Shown here in pieces: positions 9,108 to 16,387 of a stretch of DNA of 64,000 nucleotides. Within the stretch, counting starts at the first letter, position 1; each line of letters starts with the position of its first letter. The stretch is from Bacteroidales bacterium (GTDB taxonomy: Bacteria > Bacteroidota > Bacteroidia > Bacteroidales > UBA10428): the NCBI GenBank assembly GCA_016934395.1, contig JAFGSZ010000068.1, positions 48,680-112,679 on the forward strand, in the 5' to 3' direction. The notes below the pieces were generated by a model that was not told the origin of the DNA, made no database searches, and saw only the letters and a list, made by a program, of their open reading frames with translations. Position numbers and translations under genes: made by a program.

Positions 9108-9400
9108 GAGGAGAAGTGCACTAAAATGCCTAAAGTTTAAAGTGCCTTGAGTGCCTGAATTTGAAGTGGACTAAATTCAAGATTACACTTTAAGTACTTT
9201 ATGAACTTTAAACACTTTGCCACTCTCTGTAGTTGATTTTTTGGTATTGATGGTTTAAATCTGAAGACTTAAACCAGAATGGGACCAAAAATGCCTAAAG
9301 TTTAAAGTGCCTAGAGTGCCTGGATTCAAGATAATACAGTAACTTTAAGTACTTTATGAACTTTAGACACTTTGCCACTCATTTAAATCTTAAACTTATT
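9108..9400 (+). repeat. Two copies of a composite repeat upstream of mazEF
   Basis: The first copy covers about 9108-9285 and the second about 9290-9420. Shared blocks are ATGCCTAAAGTTTAAAGTGCC, then GATTCAAGAT-like sequence, then CTTTAAGTACTTTATGAAC (from 9188 and 9343) ending in CACTTTGCCACTC. The first copy also has a block at 9264-9284 (AAGACTTAAACCAGAATGGG). Left and right blocks of each copy are roughly reverse-complementary (AAAGTGCC.../...GGCACTTT), so each copy can fold into a long imperfect hairpin. A third copy lies just downstream of mazF. Confidence 0.8.
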
Positions 9401-9424
9401 ATTCAAAGTTTTTCTTTATGAAAG

Positions 9425-9458
9425 TTTGTATTTTATTTACAAAGTGATAACTTTGTAA
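9425..9458 (+). promoter_or_regulatory. mazEF promoter with overlapping palindromic operator
   Basis: A TTTG box at 9425-9428, a 19-bp gap and TAACTTTG at 9448-9455 match the Bacteroidota promoter consensus exactly. A perfect palindrome with 9-bp arms, TTACAAAGT-GATA-ACTTTGTAA (9437-9458), covers the -7 box. The mazE start is 20 bp beyond. Binding of the antitoxin or the antitoxin-toxin complex here would block transcription, the usual autoregulation of such modules. Confidence 0.75.
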
Positions 9459-9478
9459 TTACATTAAATTAAAATGAC

Positions 9479-9724
9479 ATGAATATTTCTGTTGTAAAGA
9501 TAGGCAATTCCAAAGGAATAAGACTAAGTAAAACCCTGATAGAGAAGTACAATATTAAAGATACTATCGAGTTGATTCTTGAGAAAGGTTATATTATTCT
9601 GAAACCAACGACAGAACCCAGAAAAGGATGGGAAAAATCATTTAGAAAGATGCATGAGAACGGAGATGATAAATCATTAATGTCTGATGTTTTTGAAGAT
9701 GAAACTTTCGATGAATGGAAATAA
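9479..9724 (+). CDS. mazE: MazE-like (AbrB-fold) antitoxin
   Basis: An 81-residue antitoxin. The N-terminal swapped-hairpin AbrB/MazE DNA-binding domain is recognisable (VVKIGNSKGIRLSKTLIEKY, then DTIELILEKGYIILKP). The acidic C-terminal tail (DDKSLMSDVFEDETFDEW) is the flexible part expected to wrap the toxin. It overlaps the toxin gene by 10 bp, and the promoter in front carries a palindrome suited to self-repression. Confidence 0.9.
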   Translation: MNISVVKIGNSKGIRLSKTLIEKYNIKDTIELILEKGYIILKPTTEPRKGWEKSFRKMHENGDDKSLMSDVFEDETFDEWK

Positions 9725-10038
9725 AACAATACGACATAGTTCTCGTAAATCTTGACCCAACAATAGGCAGCGAGATTAAAAAAACACGTCCGTGTACTGT
9801 GATTTCACCCGATGAGATGAACAAATATTTGAATACAATTGTCATTGCCCCTATGACAAGTCAGTCAAAAGCATATCCAACAAGAGTCAAAGTGAAACAT
9901 GATAATAAAAGTGGTTGGATTGTTATAGATCAGATAAGAACAATAGATAAGCAGCGAATAATTAAAATTCTTGATAAACTGACTTACAAAGAGATTGAAA
10001 ACATAAAGTTAATTATTAAAGAAACCTATGTTGATTGA
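9715..10038 (+). CDS. mazF: MazF/PemK-family endoribonuclease toxin
   Basis: A 107-residue toxin of the usual MazF length. Hallmarks are QYDIVLVNLDPTIGSEIKKTRPCTVIS (PxxGxExxKxRPxxVxS-like), the TIVIAPMTS strand and the GWIVIDQIRTIDK strand. In the family, the Arg of KTRP and the Ser/Thr region of APMTS form the sequence-specific RNase site. Its start lies inside the end of mazE, ensuring antitoxin-first translation. Composite repeats flank the pair on both sides, which suggests the module moved in as a cassette. Confidence 0.92.
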   Translation: MEIKQYDIVLVNLDPTIGSEIKKTRPCTVISPDEMNKYLNTIVIAPMTSQSKAYPTRVKVKHDNKSGWIVIDQIRTIDKQRIIKILDKLTYKEIENIKLIIKETYVD

Positions 10039-10049
10039 AATAATACGAT

Positions 10050-10200
10050 GGGCATATTGAGTGCCTAAATTCAAGATTTGCTTAACTTTAAGTACTTTAT
10101 GAACTTTAGGCGCTTTGCCACTCGTTTAAGTCTTAAGCTTCTTTTTCGAAGTTTTCATACGAAGAAGACCTAAACCAGAATGGGAACTTTAAGTACTTTC
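10050..10200 (+). repeat. Third composite repeat copy, downstream of mazF
   Basis: It repeats the blocks found upstream of mazE in the same order and orientation: GAGTGCCTAAATTCAAGAT, CTTTAAGTACTTTATGAAC (10086 on), CTTTGCCACTC (10113-10123), a TTAAGTCTTAAGCTT segment matching the one at about 9383, and the terminal block at 10165-10185. A partial CTTTAAGTACTTT recurs at 10186-10199, right at the end of the next gene. Confidence 0.8.
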
Positions 10201-10815
10201 TTACTCCGCAATTAATTTATCCAGCAACCGGGTAGTTTTTTCACCGTCCCATTTTTTAGCCCCGGTTTCCCGAACTACTATTTCACCTTTACGGGAAATA
10301 ATATAGGTTGTCGGAATCGTCTTTGAATAAAAAATTTGCGGCGGTTGCTGAAACGATGTATACAGCGGCATATCGTAACCCTGATCACGTAAAAATTTAA
10401 GCTGTACTTCAGGTTGTTCAAAACTTACAAAAATAAACCTTACCTTGTCTTTATAGCGGTTATATAAATTCTGAATTTCAGGCATCTCAGCCCGGCATGG
10501 CGGGCACCATGTGGCCCAGAAATTCAGAAATATTACCTGTCCCTCAAAATTTTCAAGTAAGTATTTCGTGCCATCCAGTTTTGTAAGGGGCCATAAAAAA
10601 TCTTCATTTCCCATTGTTTTCATTTTTTCCGGAGCAACCACATGAGGTTGGTTCATGGTAAGTTTCGAAATCAATAATTTTAATTCTCTGCGGGCGGGAG
10701 GAATTAAAAGAATGATCACCAATAATAAAAAAACAATATCTGAAATTTTTGATGATAGTGATTTTGACTTTTCTTTTTTCCAGAAATCTGAAATATACTT
10801 TTTAATTTTTTCCAT
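10201..10815 (-). CDS. TlpA-family thiol:disulfide oxidoreductase, membrane-anchored
   Basis: A 204-residue protein with a basic N-terminus, one membrane segment (about 26-41) and a thioredoxin-fold domain from about 70. The active site is WCPPC (Cys104, Cys107) in FLNFWATWCPPCRAEMPEI, and the cis-Pro region is TIPTTYIIS. It is probably periplasmic and donates electrons to envelope thiols, for example during cytochrome c or metalloprotein maturation. It is 3 bp from the ComB-like gene on the same strand and probably co-transcribed. Confidence 0.9.
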   Translation of the reverse strand: MEKIKKYISDFWKKEKSKSLSSKISDIVFLLLVIILLIPPARRELKLLISKLTMNQPHVVAPEKMKTMGNEDFLWPLTKLDGTKYLLENFEGQVIFLNFWATWCPPCRAEMPEIQNLYNRYKDKVRFIFVSFEQPEVQLKFLRDQGYDMPLYTSFQQPPQIFYSKTIPTTYIISRKGEIVVRETGAKKWDGEKTTRLLDKLIAE

Positions 10816-10818
10816 GTA

Positions 10819-11505
10819 TTAAATTTTTCTTAATTCAAATAAACCTTCATCGGTAGTATTGGCTTTAAGAACAAAATTAAAGCGGTTTAAGTTTAAACAC
10901 AGGTCAAAATCTTCGGGCGGACAATAAGAACTTTTCTCCGGGTCGAAAAATCGTTTTCCGCTGGTGTTCATGATTATATTTACCATTTGGTTAAAATCTG
11001 AAAGGTTGTTTTCCAGGCTGTTTTTAATATATTCCGCACAAAAGGTATCTTCTTCAGTCGGGTGATTGGCGCTGTATCCCATACATACCAGGGAAACCTG
11101 TTCCGGTTGTTTTGCTTTGATATAATTAATAACAGCTTCAACATTTACAAAACTGCCGGTAAGTATTTCATCTGCATTTGTGGCATTCACTATTCCCTGG
11201 GTTCCTGCGCTTGTGGTATGTACAATCGTTTTTCCAAAAAAATTTACTCCCCTTACCTGAAAAGGGGAATTCCCAAAATCAAATCCTTTTGGCTTTTTAT
11301 TTTCACGTTCACCGATAAGGATATAGTCCGGATGAGCCTTTTTAAGCTGATGAGCGAGATTTATATCTCCAACCGGAACAATCCTTTCCGCACCCTGATC
11401 GGTTAAATAACAGGCCAGTGAGAAGGCCCTGAATACATCAATAACAACAGTCAGTCCGCGGGCCTGTTTTGCCCCGGAAACCAGATGCACTATTTCTATT
11501 TTCAT
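10819..11505 (-). CDS. comB: 2-phosphosulfolactate phosphatase family protein (ComB-like)
   Basis: A 228-residue protein with ComB family signatures: VIDVFRAFSLACYL near the N-terminus, GERENKKPKGFDFGNSP in the middle, then TTSAGTQGI and ANHPTEEDTFCAEYI. ComB hydrolyses 2-phosphosulfolactate in coenzyme M synthesis in methanogens. Many bacteria without coenzyme M carry homologues of unsettled role. No other coenzyme M gene (comA, comC, comDE) is visible here, so the archaeal function should not be assumed. Confidence 0.85.
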   Translation of the reverse strand: MKIEIVHLVSGAKQARGLTVVIDVFRAFSLACYLTDQGAERIVPVGDINLAHQLKKAHPDYILIGERENKKPKGFDFGNSPFQVRGVNFFGKTIVHTTSAGTQGIVNATNADEILTGSFVNVEAVINYIKAKQPEQVSLVCMGYSANHPTEEDTFCAEYIKNSLENNLSDFNQMVNIIMNTSGKRFFDPEKSSYCPPEDFDLCLNLNRFNFVLKANTTDEGLFELRKI

Positions 11506-11563
11506 TTTTTTATGGAATCAAACGGCGGGATAATACAAATTAAAATCCAAACAGCAAAATTTC

Positions 11564-12511
11564 TTATTCATAATCCATGGTGATCTTTGAACCAAAAGTT
11601 CTGTCTTCAAGTTTTGTGGCCTCGGTAATAACACTTTTTCTGCCGCCGTTTTTAATAAAGTGCAATGCAGCATTTATTTTTGGTGCCATATTTCCTTCGC
11701 CAAACATACCCTGTTCAAGATATTTCACGGTATCGTTATAATCCAGAAATTCTGCAATTTGCTGGTTGGGCTTTTTATAATTCAGATAGATATAGGGAAC
11801 ATCCGTTAAAATATAAAACTCATCTGCCCCAATGCCCGAAGCCAGCAGGGCAGAGGCATAATCCTTATCAATCACTGCTTCCACAGGCCGTAAGTTTTTC
11901 TTTTTATCGCGGTACACCGGAATTCCACCGCCACCGCTTGCCACCACAATATTGCCTTCATTTACCAATCCCCGGATCACCTCAATATTTACAATTTCAA
12001 CGGGCTTTGGAGAAGGTACTACTCTCCTGAATTTCCCTTCCGATTTAATTTCTTCCTTAAAAACCCATTTTTTTTCTGCTGATAATTTATCGGCAACCTC
12101 CTTGGAACAAGCCCTGCCGATACGTTTGGTAGGAATTTTAAATGCAGGATCTTTTTTATCAACCAAAACCTGGGTAATCAGGCTTACTACATTTTTATTT
12201 ATGCCGTGCTTGTTTAACACATTTCGTAAAATACGCTCCACCATATATCCGATACCGCCCTGTGAATCCGCCACACAAATATCCAGGGGCATCTGGGGAA
12301 TCTGGTACAGTTTTTCGCCGGCATCGTTGCGCAGCAGAATATTCCCAACCTGTGGCCCGTTGCCATGGGTAATCACCAGGTTGTAATTTTCTTTTAACAG
12401 GTACACCAGGTTCTCCAGGGTATCGAAGGTGTTTTGCTCCTGTTCTTCAATGGTCCCTATCTGAAAATCCCTGAGCAGGGCATTGCCTCCAAGCGCTACA
12501 ACAGCTAACAT
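11564..12511 (-). CDS. arcC: Carbamate kinase
   Basis: A 315-residue amino-acid-kinase-fold enzyme: VVALGGNALL at the N-terminus, VITHGNGPQVGNILLRND, VVASGGGGIPVYRD and AVIDKDYASALLA. It interconverts ATP plus carbamate and ADP plus carbamoyl phosphate; in fermenters it yields ATP from carbamoyl phosphate. No arginine deiminase or ornithine carbamoyltransferase gene lies beside it. The ComB-like gene is 58 bp downstream on the same strand. The family call is firm; the pathway is not. Confidence 0.93.
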   Translation of the reverse strand: MLAVVALGGNALLRDFQIGTIEEQEQNTFDTLENLVYLLKENYNLVITHGNGPQVGNILLRNDAGEKLYQIPQMPLDICVADSQGGIGYMVERILRNVLNKHGINKNVVSLITQVLVDKKDPAFKIPTKRIGRACSKEVADKLSAEKKWVFKEEIKSEGKFRRVVPSPKPVEIVNIEVIRGLVNEGNIVVASGGGGIPVYRDKKKNLRPVEAVIDKDYASALLASGIGADEFYILTDVPYIYLNYKKPNQQIAEFLDYNDTVKYLEQGMFGEGNMAPKINAALHFIKNGGRKSVITEATKLEDRTFGSKITMDYE

Positions 12512-12622
12512 AATTAAGGTATAATGTAAAAAAATAAAATTAGAGAATAAAATCGTTGCTTATTCATGATAATTCTCAGGATATAATATAAATAAGGATA
12601 CCACCCTACATTTAAAATTATC

Positions 12623-12733
12623 TGTCATTCCGAAAGGAGATAGCCTGCCCGGCGTCAGACAGGGAATCTCCTGGTTTGTGAAGCAATTATCTGGAGATTT
12701 CTCACTTCGCTATACTTCGAAATCGAAATGACA
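12623..12733. repeat. MITE-like element with TGTCATT-type terminal inverted repeats
   Basis: A 111-bp segment starts TGTCATTCCGA and ends TCGAAATGACA, which are inverted repeats with one mismatch. Inside are an imperfect palindrome CCTGCCCGGCGTCAGACAGG and the motif GGAGATTTCTCACTTCGCT. A right-end copy of the same element lies at 13891-13931. Short non-coding elements of this type are scattered in many Bacteroidota genomes. Confidence 0.7.
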
Positions 12734-12753
12734 ATATTAAAGCAGGAGATTTT

Positions 12754-12761
12754 TATCTTTG
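12754..12761 (+). promoter_or_regulatory. Putative -7 promoter box of the DUF2891 gene
   Basis: TATCTTTG matches the Bacteroidota -7 consensus TAnnTTTG, 26 bp before the ATG at 12788. No good -33 TTTG was found at the right distance; that region is the end of the inverted-repeat element. The position supports the downstream start at 12788 over the ATG at 12728. Confidence 0.42.
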
Positions 12762-12787
12762 TTCCAACAATAATCGTTACAGATACC

Positions 12788-13873
12788 ATGAAAATAATAT
12801 GCGCTTTTTTCTTTACCCCTTTATTTTTCTCAATTGCTGCTTTAGGCCAACAGGCAGCTTTAATTTCAGGCGAAGAAATTATACAACTGGCACAACCAGC
12901 ATTAAACTGCATTCAGAAGGAGTACCCGAATAAACCGGGAAATGTATTAGGAAGCGATTTGGATGTATTGCCTCCCAGAGAAAAACATCCGGCATTTTAT
13001 GGCTGTTTCGACTGGCATTCCTCCGTCCACGGACACTGGACGCTGATAAAGTTAATTAAGGAGTTTCCGGATATTCCGCAAAATATGGAAATCAGGGAAA
13101 AGCTTGCCACAAATATTTGCCCGTCAAACATCTCTGCAGAAATACAGTTTTTGGATGACACGAACAATAAAACTTTTGAACGCACATACGGCTGGGCCTG
13201 GTTGCTTAAACTGGCGGAGGAAATCTATACCTGGGAAGATTCCCTTGGATTAATACTGACAGGAAATATTAAACCACTGGCCGATACCATAGTAGCCAGA
13301 TATATGGAATTTCTTCCAAAACTGAATTATCCGATCAGGGTGGGAGAGCATACCAATACGGCATTCGGACTAAGCTTTGCCTGGGATTTTGCAGAAAAAT
13401 TCGAATTGAAAGAATTCAAAAATTTAATAGAATCCAAGGCCAGGAAATATTATTTACTTGATAAAAACTGCCCTTTATCCTGGGAGCCCGGTGGTTTTGA
13501 TTTTCTTTCGCCCTGCCTGATTGAAGCCGACCTGATGAGCAGGATCTTAAATCCTGAAGAGTTTAAACAATGGATGCAGGATTTTTTGCCGGGAATAATT
13601 TCAGATCCCGACTTTAATTTGGAGCCCGGAGTGGTTAGCGACAGAAGCGATGGCAAACTGGTTCATCTCGACGGGCTGAACCTGAGCCGTGCCTGGTGCC
13701 TGTATTTTATTGCCAATAAACTTCCTGAAAAGAATGAGAGGATTTATAAATTGGCTGAACAACATTTACAAACTGCTCTTCCGCATGTAACCAGCGGAGC
13801 TTATGAAGGGGAGCACTGGCTGGCTTCTTTTGCCGTGTATGCCTTGTTTGCTGCTGAGAAAAAAAAGAAATAA
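12788..13873 (+). CDS. DUF2891 family protein, exported
   Basis: 361 residues from the chosen ATG at 12788, which begins a signal peptide (MKIICAFFFTPLFFSIAALGQQ). An in-frame ATG at 12728 lies inside the inverted-repeat element and would put 20 odd residues before the signal. The family's conserved block is HPAFYGCFDWHSSVHGHW (about residues 77-94). Other runs rich in Trp and acidic residues (TYGWAWLLKLAEE, SWEPGGFDFLSPCL, HLDGLNLSRAWC) suggest an alpha/alpha-barrel hydrolase-like fold, but DUF2891 has no assigned reaction. Copies of a short repeat element lie on both sides. Confidence 0.88.
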   Translation: MKIICAFFFTPLFFSIAALGQQAALISGEEIIQLAQPALNCIQKEYPNKPGNVLGSDLDVLPPREKHPAFYGCFDWHSSVHGHWTLIKLIKEFPDIPQNMEIREKLATNICPSNISAEIQFLDDTNNKTFERTYGWAWLLKLAEEIYTWEDSLGLILTGNIKPLADTIVARYMEFLPKLNYPIRVGEHTNTAFGLSFAWDFAEKFELKEFKNLIESKARKYYLLDKNCPLSWEPGGFDFLSPCLIEADLMSRILNPEEFKQWMQDFLPGIISDPDFNLEPGVVSDRSDGKLVHLDGLNLSRAWCLYFIANKLPEKNERIYKLAEQHLQTALPHVTSGAYEGEHWLASFAVYALFAAEKKKK

Positions 13874-13890
13874 TGTTTAAGGCTTTTAGT

Positions 13891-13931
13891 TGGAGATTTC
13901 TCACTGCGCTTTACTCCGTTCGAAATGACAG
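13891..13931. repeat. Partial right-end copy of the TGTCATT/AATGACA element
   Basis: TGGAGATTTCTCACTGCGCT and the terminal CGAAATGACA repeat the right end of the 12623-12733 element in the same orientation, with a few differences. The left half is absent, so this is a truncated or solo end next to the DUF2891 stop codon. Confidence 0.65.
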
Positions 13932-13991
13932 GAAAGCAATGAAATATCATCATAAAGAAAATTTTAGCAAACTCTAAGTGATACATATGAT

Positions 13992-15188
13992 TTATCTCAA
14001 AAAATCCGCCGCCAGTTTAAAGGTCTTTTCAAAATTCAAGTCAACCAGCGTGGATTGATTTCCTTTAAAAACCGGAAAAAGTGTTTCATGTGAATAGACG
14101 TAGGGATAATCCAGGAGATTTATTTTAATCAAAGGTTTTTTAAGCTTTCCGTTAAATGTATTGTTTATATGCTTATAGGGCATTACGTGATCATTTTTTA
14201 AGGCAATAACCTGCAGGCGTTCACGAGACTGACTAAAGACTTTTTCACGAATTTTTCGAAATCCTTTAGCCGACAGCATGGATTTGAATGCCGGACCGAT
14301 TTTATCAGCAGCTAAGTTTTCTATAAAATTCCGGGATATTTTCCGCACCCATATTTTTTCATCAAGTAAAAAATTCCTGATTTTTTCAAAGGCTACCGTA
14401 TCCATAATATATTTCGAGGCGGCATTTATCTTTTCCAGTACCGGTCCTCCGCAAAATAAAGTAACTTTTGAATTATCAAGCATGTTATCCGGATTGGCAA
14501 TGAGCATTACCTGTGCCAGGTAGGCCCCGATAGAATATCCAAAAAAATCAATAACCGTGCCTTTTTCAAAATCAGGATGTGTTCCTGATTTAATGCCGGT
14601 AATCAATTTTAATACATCATAATAACTCTGATATCCTGAATATATAAACCGCTCGGGAGAATTGCACAGGCGTTCGCTGAGTGCAGCATTTACAAAGCTT
14701 GAATTTTTTACTGTTGAATACTGAATTTTTCGGTTTTCGGATAGTTTTGTCATTTCCCTGGGATTATGCCACAAAGCCGGCGAGCGGTTTACATGGAATG
14801 AAATGGGGAAGAGGATCACTGCTTTTCCCGTATGTTCAGCCAGGTATTGAGCCCAGCATAAATACTTGTCCCACGTGCGTTCATTTAATCCGTGAAGCAG
14901 AAGAATAGCGCCTTGTGACCTTATAACATTTATGTTTTTAAAAACAGAATAATTAAAACTATTGTTTTCCTGAATTTCCTCATCCGGAAACTGTGATAAT
15001 GTTTTTGTTTCGTCTGTAGATGAAATTTTAATTCCGGGTAACCAGCTATTTTTGGTGGCAGTAAATAAATAATTATTGATTTCGAGGTTTAATTCTTCAA
15101 TCCGCATTCTGGGGTTATCAATCTTAAATTTCTTTTTTAGAATATTGTAGTTTTCTGTATATAGCATATTGGTTGCTTTTTCAAACAA
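13992..15188 (-). CDS. Alpha/beta hydrolase-fold protein (DUF6051-like)
   Basis: A 398-residue protein without a signal peptide. The first 100 residues are a poorly conserved leader domain. The hydrolase core then shows the oxyanion motif LLLHGLNERTWDKY (about 126-139), a nucleophile elbow GYSIGAYLAQVM (Ser about 243) and a late histidine in YVYSHETLFPVF. These fit a serine esterase or lipase-like enzyme; the substrate is unknown. A second ATG at codon 8 is an equally possible start. It is transcribed away from the LytTR gene. Confidence 0.8.
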   Translation of the reverse strand: MFEKATNMLYTENYNILKKKFKIDNPRMRIEELNLEINNYLFTATKNSWLPGIKISSTDETKTLSQFPDEEIQENNSFNYSVFKNINVIRSQGAILLLHGLNERTWDKYLCWAQYLAEHTGKAVILFPISFHVNRSPALWHNPREMTKLSENRKIQYSTVKNSSFVNAALSERLCNSPERFIYSGYQSYYDVLKLITGIKSGTHPDFEKGTVIDFFGYSIGAYLAQVMLIANPDNMLDNSKVTLFCGGPVLEKINAASKYIMDTVAFEKIRNFLLDEKIWVRKISRNFIENLAADKIGPAFKSMLSAKGFRKIREKVFSQSRERLQVIALKNDHVMPYKHINNTFNGKLKKPLIKINLLDYPYVYSHETLFPVFKGNQSTLVDLNFEKTFKLAADFLR

Positions 15189-15338
15189 AGTAATACTTTA
15201 TATACCGGTAAGATCAAATAAATGGTACATGAGAAAAAGCATTGTGACAAACATAACACATATGGGGTGAAATTGACAATACAGGGGTGAACAGAATAGC
15301 CAATATAATTTTTATCGGGGATTATTCCAGGAAGAAGA

Positions 15339-15367
15339 TTTGATGTTTACAGGAATTGTTATTTTTG
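15339..15367 (+). promoter_or_regulatory. Putative promoter of the LytTR regulator gene
   Basis: TTTG at 15339-15342 and TATTTTTG at 15360-15367 fit the Bacteroidota -33/-7 pattern, with a slightly short 17-bp gap. The expected transcription start is about 12 bp before the ATG at 15386, giving a very short leader. Confidence 0.5.
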
Positions 15368-15385
15368 TTAAGAAATTAGACTCTT

Positions 15386-16234
15386 ATGTTCATCTGGGAA
15401 AACAAAATACCCGATTATCTCATTGAAAAATCCAATATAGTAAGGCTTGTATTTTTTACTGCTGCTTTTGCACTGGCATTTATTAATATATACGCTCCGT
15501 TTGGTGTAGAATCCTGGTACGATGTATCACAGCTTGACTTGTTTTTTTATTCGAGCCTGGTTATTTTAACCGGAGTATTGGTAGTAGTGATCAGCCGGAT
15601 TCTGATGTACCGGTATGCCAGAAAAAAGCCGGTAAACTATATTAAATACGGAATTTGGGTGTTTGCGGAAATTGCCAGTATGGCTGTTGTATATACAGTA
15701 TTCGACAAGTTTATTATTAAAGACACCCGTCTGATTACAGATATTTTTAAGATAACTATAAAAAATACAACATTAGTATTGCTGTTGCCTTACATTCTGC
15801 TATGGCTGTATTTTTCGTGGAAAGACAAGTCCAGGAAACTTGAAGAACTTACCCAGCCCGATAAACCTGTTGATGTCACTAAAAAAATGATTTCTTTTTA
15901 TGACGAAAAAGGATCACTGCGCTTTTCTATTCTTTCTGAAAACCTTCTGTATCTCGAAGCTTCGGATAATTATGTAACGCTTTATTATGAAAATAAAGGC
16001 GGAATGTCGAAATTCCTGATCCGAAACAGTATTAAAAATCTTGAGGAATATTTAAAACCCTATTTTATTATCCGTTGCCATCGTTCGTTTATGGTAAACA
16101 TGGATAAAGTAAAAGTGGTTAGAAAGGAAAAAGACGGATTACACCTGGAACTCGACTTTTCAAAGCCGCTAGATCTTCCGGTTTCTAAAACTTATGTTGA
16201 AAAAGTAATTGAAAGCTTTTCAAATTATCCTTAA
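15386..16234 (+). CDS. Membrane-bound LytTR-family transcription regulator
   Basis: 282 residues: four predicted membrane helices in the first 150 (about 18-36, 50-75, 87-107 and 128-147), a short linker, then a C-terminal LytTR DNA-binding domain (about 175-280) with LYLEASDNYVTLYYENKG and FIIRCHRSFMVNMDKV. There is no receiver domain, so the signal is probably sensed through the membrane part or a partner kinase. The histidine kinase gene 153 bp downstream is a candidate partner. Confidence 0.88.
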   Translation: MFIWENKIPDYLIEKSNIVRLVFFTAAFALAFINIYAPFGVESWYDVSQLDLFFYSSLVILTGVLVVVISRILMYRYARKKPVNYIKYGIWVFAEIASMAVVYTVFDKFIIKDTRLITDIFKITIKNTTLVLLLPYILLWLYFSWKDKSRKLEELTQPDKPVDVTKKMISFYDEKGSLRFSILSENLLYLEASDNYVTLYYENKGGMSKFLIRNSIKNLEEYLKPYFIIRCHRSFMVNMDKVKVVRKEKDGLHLELDFSKPLDLPVSKTYVEKVIESFSNYP

Positions 16235-16338
16235 GGAAAATTTCAGATTTATTCTTTTCTTAACTTCAATTTATTAGAATCGAGTCTGTTTGAAAATATT
16301 TAATTGATATCCTTAAGAACAGAGTATAAAAATTAGTG

Positions 16339-16365
16339 TTGGGTTGTGTCTTTTTTATATATTTG
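16339..16365 (+). promoter_or_regulatory. Putative promoter of the histidine kinase gene
   Basis: TATATTTG (16358-16365) is an exact match to TAnnTTTG. The nearest TTG (16339-16341) is 16 bp upstream, shorter than usual, so the -33 part is weak. The predicted start is about 15-20 bp before the kinase ATG at 16388. Confidence 0.42.
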
Positions 16366-16387
16366 AAATTCGATTGAACATCTCTTA

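Noticed and set aside
11062..11406. 114-codon plus-strand ORF opposite the ComB-like gene
   Set aside because: Antisense to a gene with clear family motifs; its translation is low-complexity and unlike any protein pattern.
12728..12787. Upstream ATG as start of the DUF2891 gene
   Set aside because: It lies inside the inverted-repeat element and would put about 20 extra residues before a clear signal peptide.
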